Of a stretch of 64,000 nucleotides of DNA, positions 36,738-45,155 are shown one piece after another (position 1 is the stretch's first letter; every line of letters starts with the position of its first letter). The translations under genes and the position numbers were made by a program. The notes beneath the pieces were generated by a model, which saw nothing but the letters and a program-made list of their open reading frames with translations, was not told the DNA's origin and did not search any database. Source of the stretch: Campylobacter sp. RM16187 (GTDB lineage: Bacteria > Campylobacterota > Campylobacteria > Campylobacterales > Campylobacteraceae); contig NZ_CP012549.1 in the NCBI RefSeq assembly GCF_025319965.1, forward strand, positions 1,116,001 to 1,180,000. The letters run 5' to 3'.

Positions 36738-37361
36738 CTATAAAGCTTCGATATATTGCCAAGCTTTTTCTATCTCATATATATTGATTGCGCTCTTACT
36801 TTCGCTACCAAATCCCCAACATACATTTATATACTCTACTTTGGCACTGCTAGCTGCAAGTTCATCTTTATGACTATCTCCAACAAACAAAACCTTATCA
36901 AATCCAGCCATCTTTTTAATCAAATTTATCATAGTCGGATCAGGCTTTTGCGGTACATCTTTACTGGCTCCAATGATATGATTAAAATATTGATAAATAT
37001 TACTTTTTACTAAAATATCATTTAGAGTTTCTTGCGGTGCATTACTCGCAAGCGCTACAAAGTAATTTGCCTCCACGCACTTTTTAAGCAGCTCTTCAAC
37101 GCCCTCATAAGCTCTTGCATATCTGTCATAATTTATCTTAAATTTAGTCTCAAAACCATCTCTTAGCTTTGAATTTATCACGTTTAGTCCGTAAAATTCT
37201 TTGCCGAGATCTCGCCCTACTTCATTTATCGCCTTAACTATAAAATCCTCAGCCAAATCACTATCAAACCCAAGCTCTCTGCGAACCTCATTAACCGTCA
37301 CGCAAATCGCTTTTGAGCTATCTATGAGAGTTCCGTCCATATCAAAAATTATCGTTTTCAA
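36738..37361 (-). CDS. HAD-superfamily phosphatase (phosphoglycolate phosphatase-like)
   Basis: This 207-residue cytoplasmic hydrolase has all HAD motifs: DMDGTLID (nucleophile Asp7), ALASNAPQ (motif II), PQKPDPTMI (motif III Lys) and FVGDSHKDELAA (motif IV). A helical cap of the Gph type lies between motifs I and II. Substrate is unknown; phosphoglycolate and nucleotide phosphates are the usual candidates. The start is a TTG overlapping the upstream gene's stop (TTGA). Confidence 0.82.
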   Translation of the reverse strand: MKTIIFDMDGTLIDSSKAICVTVNEVRRELGFDSDLAEDFIVKAINEVGRDLGKEFYGLNVINSKLRDGFETKFKINYDRYARAYEGVEELLKKCVEANYFVALASNAPQETLNDILVKSNIYQYFNHIIGASKDVPQKPDPTMINLIKKMAGFDKVLFVGDSHKDELAASSAKVEYINVCWGFGSESKSAINIYEIEKAWQYIEAL

Positions 37362-37693
37362 TCCTCATCCTTGTATCTATTTTTATGCTTATCTTTTTTA
37401 TATGTTTTAGAGTTTTTTAGCTTCTCAAGCGAATTTGCAGCGTCTAAAAGCTCGTTTCTATCATTATTTGCTATGATTAAATTTACAAATTTTTCAAGCG
37501 CTTTTGAATATGCCGAGTCAAGATATACAGGCTCGATTTTAGCTAAAATTTCAGCATTCTTAGCCACTCTTACTCTAAACTGCTCCTCGTCATAATCCTC
37601 TCTTTTAAGCCCGTTTATGGCTGATTTTGCAAATTTTTCAAGTCCGCGCAGATATTTTACACGCTTAAATTTATCATATCCTACAGTGTTCAT
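37358..37693 (-). CDS. Hypothetical charged helical protein
   Basis: This 111-residue protein (MNTVGYDKFKRVKYLRGLEK) is strongly charged and helical. It ends in a Lys/Asp-rich tail (KTYKKDKHKNRYKDED), with no signal peptide, membrane helix or known domain. ATG 37693 is preferred to the upstream ATG 37717 because GGAGAG stands before it at the right distance. Its stop overlaps the TTG start of the HAD gene, so the two are likely coupled. Confidence 0.6.
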   Translation of the reverse strand: MNTVGYDKFKRVKYLRGLEKFAKSAINGLKREDYDEEQFRVRVAKNAEILAKIEPVYLDSAYSKALEKFVNLIIANNDRNELLDAANSLEKLKNSKTYKKDKHKNRYKDED

Positions 37694-37803
37694 CTTACTC
37701 TCCAAATCAAAGTGCAATTATACCCTACTTTTATCTTTCGAATTTCAAGCTAAAATTTAGCGTTTAAAGCCGCCGCATTAATAAAATGTAACCTTTTTAT
37801 CTG

Positions 37804-37809
37804 TATAAT
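37804..37809 (+). promoter_or_regulatory. -10 box of metY
   Basis: TATAAT lies 32 bases upstream of the metY ATG; an AAAGG site follows. No convincing -35, and no riboswitch-like structure was recognised in the short leader. Confidence 0.5.
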
Positions 37810-37841
37810 ACCGAAATTTAAATTTATCATAAAGGCAAATA

Positions 37842-39116
37842 ATGAAACAAGAAACCATTGCCACACACTTTGGCTACGACACCAAAATCGGCACAGGCTC
37901 GATGGCGGTACCTCTTTACCAAACTACGGCTTATGACTTTGGCACTGCCGAAACTGCGGCAAATCGTTTTGCGCTAGCCGAGCTTGGACCGATTTATACA
38001 AGACTAAACAACCCTACGACAGATATTTTTGAAGCTAGACTTGCAGCTCTTGAAAACGGCGCGGCTGCTATAGCTACGGCAAGCGGACAGGCTGCTATAT
38101 TTTACGCGGTTGCAAACATCGCAGCAGCAGGCGAAAACATCATCGTAGCTAAGAAAATTTACGGCGGTTCAAACACTCTTTTTCACCACACGCTAAAAAG
38201 ATTTGGCATAGAGGCAAGAGCCTTTGATAGCGACAGCGCGGACGATCTTGAAAAGTTGATAGACGGCAAGACGCGCGCGATATTTTTTGAAACGCTCTCA
38301 AATCCGCAAATCGCCATCCCAAATATCGAAAAGATAGTCGCTATCGCAAACAAACACGGCATCATAACCATAGCCGATAACACCGTGCCTACACCGATCC
38401 TGCTTCGCCCTATAGAGCACGGCGTGGATGTCGTAGTGCATAGCGCAAGCAAATACATGAGCGGTCAAGGACTAAGCATAGCAGGCGCTGTGATAGCCAG
38501 TAAAGAGCTAAACTCAAAGATCGTTTCAAGCGCCAGATACGCGCACTTTAACGGACCTGACGAGAGCTATCACGGACTCATATACGCAGAGCTTGCCGAA
38601 AGTTTTGACATCTATACGCTTAGGATGAGGCTTTCGCTTATACGCGATATAGGCGCTACGATTTCACCATTTAACTCTTGGCAGCTGATACAAGGGCTTG
38701 AAACACTTGCTCTTCGTATAAAAAAACACTCCGATAACACACTAAAAATCGCTGAATTTTTAAATTCTCACGAAGCGGTTAAGAGTGTCACATATCCGGG
38801 GCTCAAAAACGACGTAGGATATGAAAGAGCTCAAAAATATTTTGACGGCGGCATGGCAAGCGGACTACTTTGCTTTGAGGTTGATAGCTTTGAGCGAGCT
38901 AAAACGGTGCTTGATAGGGTTAAAATTTTTAGCATCGTTGTTAATATCGGTGATTCTAAATCGATCATCACTCACCCTGCATCAACCACACATCAGCAAA
39001 TTCCGCCTAGCGAACTAGCAAAGATTGGCGTACCTGCAGGACTTATCCGCCTAAGCATAGGCATAGAGGATGCAAATGATTTGATCGAAGATCTAAAACA
39101 GGCTTTAGAAGCGTAA
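37842..39116 (+). CDS. metY: O-acetylhomoserine sulfhydrylase
   Basis: MetY makes homocysteine (or methionine) from O-acetylhomoserine and sulfide using pyridoxal phosphate. The 424-residue protein belongs to the Cys/Met metabolism PLP family. The family motifs are YTRLNNPTTDIFEARLAALE and the SGQAA turn. The PLP lysine is Lys204 in HSASKYMSGQG, and KSIITHPASTTHQQ lies near the C-terminus. The gene looks richer in G and C than its immediate neighbours and stands alone with its own -10 box and terminator. O-succinylhomoserine use is less likely given length and motif details. Confidence 0.92.
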   Translation: MKQETIATHFGYDTKIGTGSMAVPLYQTTAYDFGTAETAANRFALAELGPIYTRLNNPTTDIFEARLAALENGAAAIATASGQAAIFYAVANIAAAGENIIVAKKIYGGSNTLFHHTLKRFGIEARAFDSDSADDLEKLIDGKTRAIFFETLSNPQIAIPNIEKIVAIANKHGIITIADNTVPTPILLRPIEHGVDVVVHSASKYMSGQGLSIAGAVIASKELNSKIVSSARYAHFNGPDESYHGLIYAELAESFDIYTLRMRLSLIRDIGATISPFNSWQLIQGLETLALRIKKHSDNTLKIAEFLNSHEAVKSVTYPGLKNDVGYERAQKYFDGGMASGLLCFEVDSFERAKTVLDRVKIFSIVVNIGDSKSIITHPASTTHQQIPPSELAKIGVPAGLIRLSIGIEDANDLIEDLKQALEA

Positions 39117-39129
39117 GCTTAAAATTTAC

Positions 39130-39160
39130 GAGAGAGTTTAGGCTCTCTCACTTTTAACTA
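39130..39160 (+). terminator. Intrinsic terminator of metY
   Basis: GAGAGAG (39130-39136), a six-base loop and CTCTCTC (39143-39149) are followed by ACTTTTAACTAATTCTTT. Stem is short but GC-rich for this genome and lies 13 bases after the stop. Confidence 0.6.
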
Positions 39161-39287
39161 ATTCTTTAATTAGCCCTCAAAAACAAGCTATAATTACAAA
39201 TATAAATTTTATAATCTTAAAACTATTTGTTAGTTTTTATAAAATAATGTCCAATCAATACATATCGTTAAAAATGAAAGAGTGTAA

Positions 39288-39881
39288 ATGCTAGCTATTA
39301 TTTTAATACTTATAATTTCTTTTGCTTGGGCTGTAGTGATAAATCAAATTTATTTGTCAAATTTAAATAAAATACTAAAATTTGTATCAATACTAACATG
39401 TGTAATTATTTCAACAACATTGCTAATATTTCCAATATTTATTATGCCAATATTTTTATCAATATTTCATAGAAAAAATATCAAATTTAATAAGGAAATT
39501 ATATTATGGGTAGTTCTGTTTCTTGCTGTTATAAATTTTGACGATGCTAGATTTTTTATAACATACCAATACAAATGTAATATTCAAAAAGATTATGGGG
39601 TTGTTGTTTTGGATAACGATTATACTAAAGATGATGTAGAAAAATTTCGTATTTTATCAAGCAATGAGAAATTTTCGAACAAAATTTCAAAGCATCATAA
39701 ATATAATATTTTAGACAATAAAGATAATTTAGTTGCAAAAGCCTATGAAATTTATATTCCTTATGGAATGGTATTTAATGAAATACATAAAGCTACTATA
39801 GGGAAAAATGGTGGCAAAAGTTGTGGTTTTGTTGGAGAGAAAGGTGATATTGAAATAAAACAATTTTTAAAAAACAAATGA
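39288..39881 (+). CDS. Orphan membrane protein, AT-rich
   Basis: This 197-residue protein starts with three hydrophobic segments (residues 1-22, 29-58 and 70-83). A soluble C-terminal half follows (DYTKDDVEKFRILSSNEKFS), with Cys100 and Cys185 flanking it. No domain is recognised. Codon use is strikingly AT-biased compared with metY upstream. The gene is flanked by non-coding AT-rich DNA, which suggests a recent arrival or a rapidly evolving accessory gene. No partner gene is evident. Confidence 0.6.
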   Translation: MLAIILILIISFAWAVVINQIYLSNLNKILKFVSILTCVIISTTLLIFPIFIMPIFLSIFHRKNIKFNKEIILWVVLFLAVINFDDARFFITYQYKCNIQKDYGVVVLDNDYTKDDVEKFRILSSNEKFSNKISKHHKYNILDNKDNLVAKAYEIYIPYGMVFNEIHKATIGKNGGKSCGFVGEKGDIEIKQFLKNK

Positions 39882-39966
39882 TGTAAAATTTGCTCCAATA
39901 AAATTTAACTTTAGACAATAATATTCCATTGAGAAATTTAACCAGAATTGAAATGTATCTAAAATT

Positions 39967-41430
39967 CTAATTCTGCGGAACAAAATAAGTTTTTAAAATT
40001 TCGTTGTATTTGTTTTCATCTTCACATTGAATAAGCAGCAAATCACCCTCTTCAAATACCGATGAGCCCGTAGGCTTGATGTATTCGCCCTTGCGTTTTA
40101 TAAGCAGGATAAGAAAATCACTTGGCAACTCAAGTTCCGCTAGGTTTTTCTCGATGATTTCCGAGCCAAAATGTATAGTGTATTGTCTTAATGTATGATA
40201 AAAAATTGGTAAGTTCGATGCCTCAGCTTCTTCAACCTCATCATCGTCTTTAACTCCACATTTTACCGCTGAAAATTCAAGAGTAGCACCTTGAACAGCC
40301 AAAGATATCAGGACCACGAAAAAGATAGTATTAAATATTAAATTTGAATTTGGCAAATTACTTCCATAAGGATATGTAGCAAGCACTATGGGTACAACTC
40401 CTCTAAGACCAACCCATGAGATGAAAATTTTCTCTTTGATATTATATTTTGAAAACAGAAGGGATATAAATACGCCCACAGGTCTAGCAACAAACATCAA
40501 CCATAAAGCTATTATAAAACCCATAAATGCTACAGATGGAAGTTCTGATGGAAATACAAGTAAACCTAGCGTTAAAAATACAACTATTTGCATAGTCCAA
40601 GCAATACCATCGTGAAATCCGACAAGACTCTTTTTATGAGCGAATTCTTTTTTATTTATAAAAATTCCAGCTATATATACAGCCAAAAATCCGTTTCCAC
40701 CGACTTTTGTAACAATAGTGTAAATAAGCAAAGCCCAAGCTATCGAAAATACCGAATAAAGTCCAGAATACTCAAGTCTTAATCTATTAAATATAGATGG
40801 CAACAAGAATCCAAATATGTAGCCTAATATGCCACCTATTAAAAACTGCTCCGCAAGTATAAGTGCTATATTTGCAGGTGTCGGAGTGGTGGATAAAGAT
40901 ATCATTTGAATCATAGTCATAGTAAGAAAGATCGCCATAGGGTCGTTTGAGCCTGACTCTAGCTCAAGAAGCGGTCCTAGATTGTTTTTAAGCGAAATTC
41001 CTTTGGCTCTTAAGATGGCAAATACCGCCGCTGCATCAGTAGATGAGATAATAGAACCTAATAAAAATGCTTCCATCCAGCTAAAATTTAAAAGATATCT
41101 TGCCAAAACGGCAACAGTGCCTGCAGTTAGTATGACTCCGATAGTCGCTAAAACTATACCACTTACCATTATAGGTCTAACTGACTTAAAATTTGTATCA
41201 AGACCACCGGCATACAATATGAATATAAGAGCTATAGTGCCAATCTCTTGAGCCACTCTATGATTTGTGAAGTCAATTCCTAAAAGTCCGTCAGATCCGG
41301 CCAGCATACCGACAGCTAAAAAGACAATAAGAGATGGAATACCAAATTTATCAGAAACCTTACTAAAAACAATGCTTGCTATCAATAAAATAGCAAAAAA
41401 TAGTAAAAAATTTTCCAAATTCCACCTCAT
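39967..41430 (-). CDS. K+/H+ antiporter of the CPA1 family with RCK_C domain
   Basis: This 487-residue protein has about twelve membrane helices followed by a cytoplasmic RCK_C domain (about 410-480: FGSEIIEKNLAELELPSDFL, then GDLLLIQCEDE). Transport-core residues fit the NhaP2/CvrA group: IISSTDAAAVFAILR and ELESGSNDPMAIFLT, with the paired aspartates expected for cation/proton exchange. It probably exports K+ (or Na+) for protons across the inner membrane to control volume or pH. It stands alone between an orphan gene and hspR. Confidence 0.85.
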   Translation of the reverse strand: MRWNLENFLLFFAILLIASIVFSKVSDKFGIPSLIVFLAVGMLAGSDGLLGIDFTNHRVAQEIGTIALIFILYAGGLDTNFKSVRPIMVSGIVLATIGVILTAGTVAVLARYLLNFSWMEAFLLGSIISSTDAAAVFAILRAKGISLKNNLGPLLELESGSNDPMAIFLTMTMIQMISLSTTPTPANIALILAEQFLIGGILGYIFGFLLPSIFNRLRLEYSGLYSVFSIAWALLIYTIVTKVGGNGFLAVYIAGIFINKKEFAHKKSLVGFHDGIAWTMQIVVFLTLGLLVFPSELPSVAFMGFIIALWLMFVARPVGVFISLLFSKYNIKEKIFISWVGLRGVVPIVLATYPYGSNLPNSNLIFNTIFFVVLISLAVQGATLEFSAVKCGVKDDDEVEEAEASNLPIFYHTLRQYTIHFGSEIIEKNLAELELPSDFLILLIKRKGEYIKPTGSSVFEEGDLLLIQCEDENKYNEILKTYFVPQN

Positions 41431-41509
41431 ACATAAGCCGATAATTAAAGCTAAATTTTAATTATCTGTATTTGAAATTATATCAAAAGCAACCTTATTT
41501 TAATAAATA

Positions 41510-41896
41510 TTAGCCCTTATCTTTATGTTCATAAAAAATAAGATCAAAACTATTCTTGCGTTTAACAAGGGCTTTTTTAGATGGAATAGTGCCTGTATTG
41601 TTAAGCCTATCCACTTCACTTCTTAACTCATCTATAGTTTGCTCAAACTGATCAAGTTGCTCTTTTAGCTGCAATATCACATCAACTCCAGCCAAATTTA
41701 CACCCAAATCACGAGTCAGACGAAGTATCATCTTGATACGATCCAGATCTTTCTCAGAATATAGCCTCATACGACCATCGGTTCTTGACGGCTCAACAAG
41801 ACCTTCTCGCTCATATTGACGCAAGGTTTGAGGGTGTATGCTAAGCACTTTAGCAACAACACTTATAAGATAAACAGGCTCATCATATCCACGCAT
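41510..41896 (-). CDS. hspR: HspR heat-shock repressor (MerR family)
   Basis: HspR represses chaperone genes until misfolded protein titrates DnaK or CbpA. The 128-residue protein has a MerR-type winged helix (AKVLSIHPQTLRQYEREGLV, then GRMRLYSEKDLDRI) and a coiled-coil dimer region (LKEQLDQFEQTIDELRSEVD). It lies one base after cbpA. A HAIR-type operator covers the cbpA promoter (42829-42849), so the operon is probably self-regulated. Confidence 0.93.
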   Translation of the reverse strand: MRGYDEPVYLISVVAKVLSIHPQTLRQYEREGLVEPSRTDGRMRLYSEKDLDRIKMILRLTRDLGVNLAGVDVILQLKEQLDQFEQTIDELRSEVDRLNNTGTIPSKKALVKRKNSFDLIFYEHKDKG

Positions 41897-41897
41897 T

Positions 41898-42782
41898 TTA
41901 TCTCTCCGGAAGTTTTTCTTTCATAATTTTTATCAAATCATCATCAAGCGAATTTGTATCCGGCAATGCAACTTTGATCTTAAGATACAAATCTCCATAA
42001 AGTCCACTTTTTCTATTTTTTACACCATAGCCTTTAATTCTTATCTTTTGTCCTGATTTTGAATTCTCGGCAATCTTTATAGTAACATCTTTTTGCAAGG
42101 TAGATATAGTTACCTTTCCACCAAAAAGCATTGTTCTAAGCGGAATTTCAGCCTCCTTATACAAATCATCGCCATCTCTTTCATACTCACTGCTCGGTTC
42201 TATATTTACAGTCAGTATCAAATCGCCCGCCTCGCCACTTCTAGCGCTCTTACCTTTGCCTTTTATACGAAGCTTCTCCTCATTGTTTATACCGTTTGGA
42301 ATTTTTATCTTTAGACTATCTCCATTAAAATTTATCCTATGCTCACCACCCAAAATAGCAACCTCAAAAGGTATATTTACTCTGGCTCTAATGTCTAGAT
42401 CTTGCGAAAATCCATTAAAGCCGTCATCAAATCCAGAGCTTGAAAATCCACTAAAGCCGCTTCTAGAAAATCCTCCAAAGCCTCCGCCGAAAATATTTTT
42501 TAATATCTCGTCAAGATCGCCCATATTGGCTGAACTGCTTGCAAAGTCATGGAAATTTTGTCCTCCAAACATAGTATCGCCGTATTGATCATATTGAGCC
42601 TTTTTCTTCTCATCGCTTAAAATTTCATAAGCTGCATTTATCTCTTTAAATTTATCTTCTGCACCAGGCTCTTTATTTATATCCGGATGATATTTTCTTG
42701 CCAATCTGCGGTATGCTTTTTTTATCTCGTCGCTAGTTGCGCCTTTTGAAATGCCCAAAGTATCATAAAGACTATTACTCAT
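41898..42782 (-). CDS. cbpA: CbpA, class B J-domain co-chaperone
   Basis: CbpA stimulates the ATPase of DnaK. The 294-residue protein has an N-terminal J domain with HPD at residues 32-34. A Gly/Phe-rich linker (about 98-130) follows, then two beta-rich substrate-binding domains (from [20 protein letters not shown]). The zinc-finger domain of true DnaJ is missing, hence class B. It is first in the cbpA-hspR operon. Confidence 0.94.
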   Translation of the reverse strand: MSNSLYDTLGISKGATSDEIKKAYRRLARKYHPDINKEPGAEDKFKEINAAYEILSDEKKKAQYDQYGDTMFGGQNFHDFASSSANMGDLDEILKNIFGGGFGGFSRSGFSGFSSSGFDDGFNGFSQDLDIRARVNIPFEVAILGGEHRINFNGDSLKIKIPNGINNEEKLRIKGKGKSARSGEAGDLILTVNIEPSSEYERDGDDLYKEAEIPLRTMLFGGKVTISTLQKDVTIKIAENSKSGQKIRIKGYGVKNRKSGLYGDLYLKIKVALPDTNSLDDDLIKIMKEKLPER

Positions 42783-42814
42783 TTCATATCCTTAAAGCAA
42801 TTTTTTTTATAATT

Positions 42815-42844
42815 ATTGTAGCATAAAACTTTAGTCTATGTCAA
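42815..42844 (-). promoter_or_regulatory. Sigma-70 promoter of cbpA-hspR
   Basis: On the minus strand a perfect TTGACA (42839-42844), an 18-base spacer and TACAAT (42815-42820). A distinct -35 is unusual for Campylobacter and fits a repressor-controlled promoter. Confidence 0.7.
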
Positions 42845-42849
42845 TCAAG
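42829..42849 (-). promoter_or_regulatory. HAIR-type HspR operator
   Basis: CTTGATT, seven bases, ACTAAAG matches the HspR box CTTGAGT-N7-ACTCAAG at 12 of 14 positions with exact spacing, and it covers the -35 of cbpA. Confidence 0.75.
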
Positions 42850-42913
42850 TATACTAATTTTATATATTTACAATAGGCTAAAAAACATTAACTTTGCGTT
42901 AAGTGGGATACTT

Positions 42914-42919
42914 TATAAT
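42914..42919 (+). promoter_or_regulatory. -10 box of htrA
   Basis: TATAAT lies 38 bases before the htrA ATG. An inverted repeat (AATCCTTTT / AAAAGGATT) spans 42917-42950 and includes the ribosome binding site, but the expected start point falls at the end of its left arm. Confidence 0.5.
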
Positions 42920-42957
42920 CCTTTTTTAAAATACTAATTATAAAAGGATTAATAATA

Positions 42958-44364
42958 ATGAAAAAAATAGTTGTGATATCGCTTGTTGCAGCTTGTTCTA
43001 TATTTGCAGCAACAATAAATTTTAATGAAGCCAAAGACGAATTTACAAGATTAAATCCGGAGAACTCTGATGGAGTTATACTCTCTTATAATAGCTCTAT
43101 TTCTGAAGCTAAAAAATCAGTAGTAAATATATCCACTACAAAAACTACTACTGCAGGCAGTGGATTCGACCAGATGTTTAACGATCCTTTTTTTAGAGAC
43201 TTTTTTGGATTTAACTTTAAAATCCCCCAAGATAAGCAAAAGAGTGCATCTTTAGGCTCAGGAGTAATAATATCAAGCGATGGGTATATAGTAACAAACA
43301 ACCACGTAATAGAAGATAGCGATGAAATTTTAGTAACTTTACTGGAGAGTGAAAAAGAGTATAAGGCGAAGATTATAGGCACAGATCCAAAGACAGATCT
43401 TGCGATAATAAAAATAGAAGCAACCAATTTAAAAGCTATCAAGATTGCAGACTCATCTAAGATAATGGAGGGTGATATTGTATTTGCCATAGGAAACCCT
43501 TTTGGAGTTGGAGGAAGCATAACTCAAGGTATAATCTCCGGACTAAACAAGGATAATATCGGATTAAATCAATATGAAAATTTCATTCAAACCGACGCAT
43601 CTATAAATCCTGGAAACTCAGGTGGCGCGCTTGTAGATAGCAGAGGTGCTCTTGTAGGTATAAATTCAGCTATTCTATCAAGAAGCGGTGGGAATAACGG
43701 AATAGGCTTTGCGATCCCTTCAAATATGACTAAAGAGATAGCCAAAAAGCTTATCGAGGATGGTAAGATCGAACGTGGATATATAGGCGTTATGATATCA
43801 AATTTAACAACGGAACAAAAAGAAATTTATAAAAACAAAGAAGGAGCGCTAATAAGCAGTGTAGAAAAGGGGCTTCCTGCCGATACAGCAGGACTTAAAA
43901 GAGGGGATCTTATAATACAAATAGACGATAAGCAGATAAAAAACGCAAACGATCTTAAAAATACGATAGGCTCTCTTACTCCTAATAAAGAGATCACTCT
44001 AGTATATGAGCGTTCAGGTAAAATAGAAACGACAAAAATAAAACTAGCCAATATGCAACAACCCAATACAGGAATGAGAGATAACTCCTCTATAAGCGGA
44101 CTGAGCGTAGCTCCCATAAACGATGAAATAAGATATAGATATAAAATTCCTCAAGATATAGTAGGCGTACTAGTAACAGATGTCAAGACAAACTCAAACG
44201 CCGATAAATTTGGCTTCCAAAAAGGCGATATCATAATACAAATCGGTGAAGAAAATATAATAAATCTCAATGATTTTAACAAGGCTCTTTTAAATTCTAA
44301 GAACAAAAAAACTCTTGTATGGGTAAATAGAGGCGGAGTTATTCAAGGACTTGTTATTAAATAA
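42958..44364 (+). CDS. htrA: Periplasmic serine protease/chaperone HtrA (Do family)
   Basis: HtrA degrades or refolds damaged envelope proteins, and in Campylobacter it is also secreted and affects host-cell junctions. The 468-residue precursor has a signal peptide ending CSIFA/A. The catalytic triad is His116 (TNNHVIED), Asp147 (KTDLAII) and Ser221 (NPGNSGGAL). Two PDZ domains follow, starting near residues 270 and 385. It is divergent from cbpA-hspR and is followed by an intrinsic terminator and the two-component genes. Confidence 0.96.
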   Translation: MKKIVVISLVAACSIFAATINFNEAKDEFTRLNPENSDGVILSYNSSISEAKKSVVNISTTKTTTAGSGFDQMFNDPFFRDFFGFNFKIPQDKQKSASLGSGVIISSDGYIVTNNHVIEDSDEILVTLLESEKEYKAKIIGTDPKTDLAIIKIEATNLKAIKIADSSKIMEGDIVFAIGNPFGVGGSITQGIISGLNKDNIGLNQYENFIQTDASINPGNSGGALVDSRGALVGINSAILSRSGGNNGIGFAIPSNMTKEIAKKLIEDGKIERGYIGVMISNLTTEQKEIYKNKEGALISSVEKGLPADTAGLKRGDLIIQIDDKQIKNANDLKNTIGSLTPNKEITLVYERSGKIETTKIKLANMQQPNTGMRDNSSISGLSVAPINDEIRYRYKIPQDIVGVLVTDVKTNSNADKFGFQKGDIIIQIGEENIINLNDFNKALLNSKNKKTLVWVNRGGVIQGLVIK

Positions 44365-44370
44365 ATTTAA

Positions 44371-44400
44371 GGGCGTAAGATTACGCCCAACTTTTTTCTT
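44371..44400 (+). terminator. Intrinsic terminator of htrA
   Basis: GGGCGTAA and TTACGCCC form an 8-base stem with a two-base centre (practically a tetraloop), followed by AACTTTTTTCTTT. It lies six bases after the htrA stop. Confidence 0.88.
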
Positions 44401-44424
44401 TATATAGTTTTATAAATTTTCTGT

Positions 44425-44430
44425 TATAAT
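44425..44430 (+). promoter_or_regulatory. -10 box of the response regulator gene
   Basis: TATAAT is 35 bases upstream of the ATG, just after the htrA terminator, so the two-component genes probably have their own promoter. Confidence 0.55.
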
Positions 44431-44465
44431 CGATATCAACTTAAAATAAATTTTGGAAATATGGC

Positions 44466-45143
44466 ATGATAAACATTTTGATGATAGAAGATGATTTTGA
44501 ACTGGCTGAAATTTTAAGTGAGTACCTTGAAAACTATGATTTTAGGGTTACCATCGCGGAAGAACCTTATATAGGTCTTTCTACTTTAAATACTGGCAAA
44601 TTTGATCTTGTAATACTTGATCTCACTCTGCCTGGTATTGATGGGCTTGAAGTATGCAAAGAGATAAGAAAAAGACATAACATTCCTATCATAATCTCAA
44701 GCGCAAGACATGATATTACCGATAAAGTTAATGCTCTTGACAATGGAGCGGACGATTATCTACCCAAACCTTACGATCCTCAAGAGCTACTAGCGCGTAT
44801 TAAAAGTCATTTAAGACGCCAAAATGTAACTATAGCGGAAGAAAAAAAGCAGAAAAACAAGGATCTGGTTTTAAATGAATTTGAGCATATTATCACCCTC
44901 AAAAACGAGCCTTTAAACTTAACCGCTGCAGAATTTGACATCTTAAAATACTTGATCAAAAAAGAAGGTGGGGCTATCACGAGAGAAGAGCTTATATATA
45001 ATTGCAAAAGTATTAATGAAGACTCATCAAATAAAAGCATAGATGTAATAATAGGCAGAATCAGAGCCAAACTTGGTGAAAATCCAAAAGAGCCTACATA
45101 TATACATGCGATTAGAGGTATAGGCTATAAGCTTATTCAATAA
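44466..45143 (+). CDS. cprR: OmpR-family response regulator, CprR-like
   Basis: This 225-residue regulator has an N-terminal receiver domain with acidic pocket Glu8-Asp9-Asp10, phospho-acceptor Asp52 (LDLTLPG) and Lys near 103 (YLPKPYDPQ). A winged-helix OmpR domain completes it (LTAAEFDILKYLIKKEGGAI, ending HAIRGIGYKLI). Its place next to htrA and in front of a sensor kinase matches CprR of C. jejuni, which governs envelope and biofilm-related genes including htrA. The symbol rests on synteny recalled from that species. Confidence 0.85.
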   Translation: MINILMIEDDFELAEILSEYLENYDFRVTIAEEPYIGLSTLNTGKFDLVILDLTLPGIDGLEVCKEIRKRHNIPIIISSARHDITDKVNALDNGADDYLPKPYDPQELLARIKSHLRRQNVTIAEEKKQKNKDLVLNEFEHIITLKNEPLNLTAAEFDILKYLIKKEGGAITREELIYNCKSINEDSSNKSIDVIIGRIRAKLGENPKEPTYIHAIRGIGYKLIQ

Positions 45144-45155
45144 ATTTACCCCAAA

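Noticed and set aside
42917-42950. Possible RNA thermometer in the htrA leader, where AATCCTTTT could pair with AAAAGGATT containing the ribosome binding site
   Set aside because: The best -10 box places the transcription start at about 42926, so the left arm would not be in the RNA. It would deserve revival only if transcription starts upstream of 42917.
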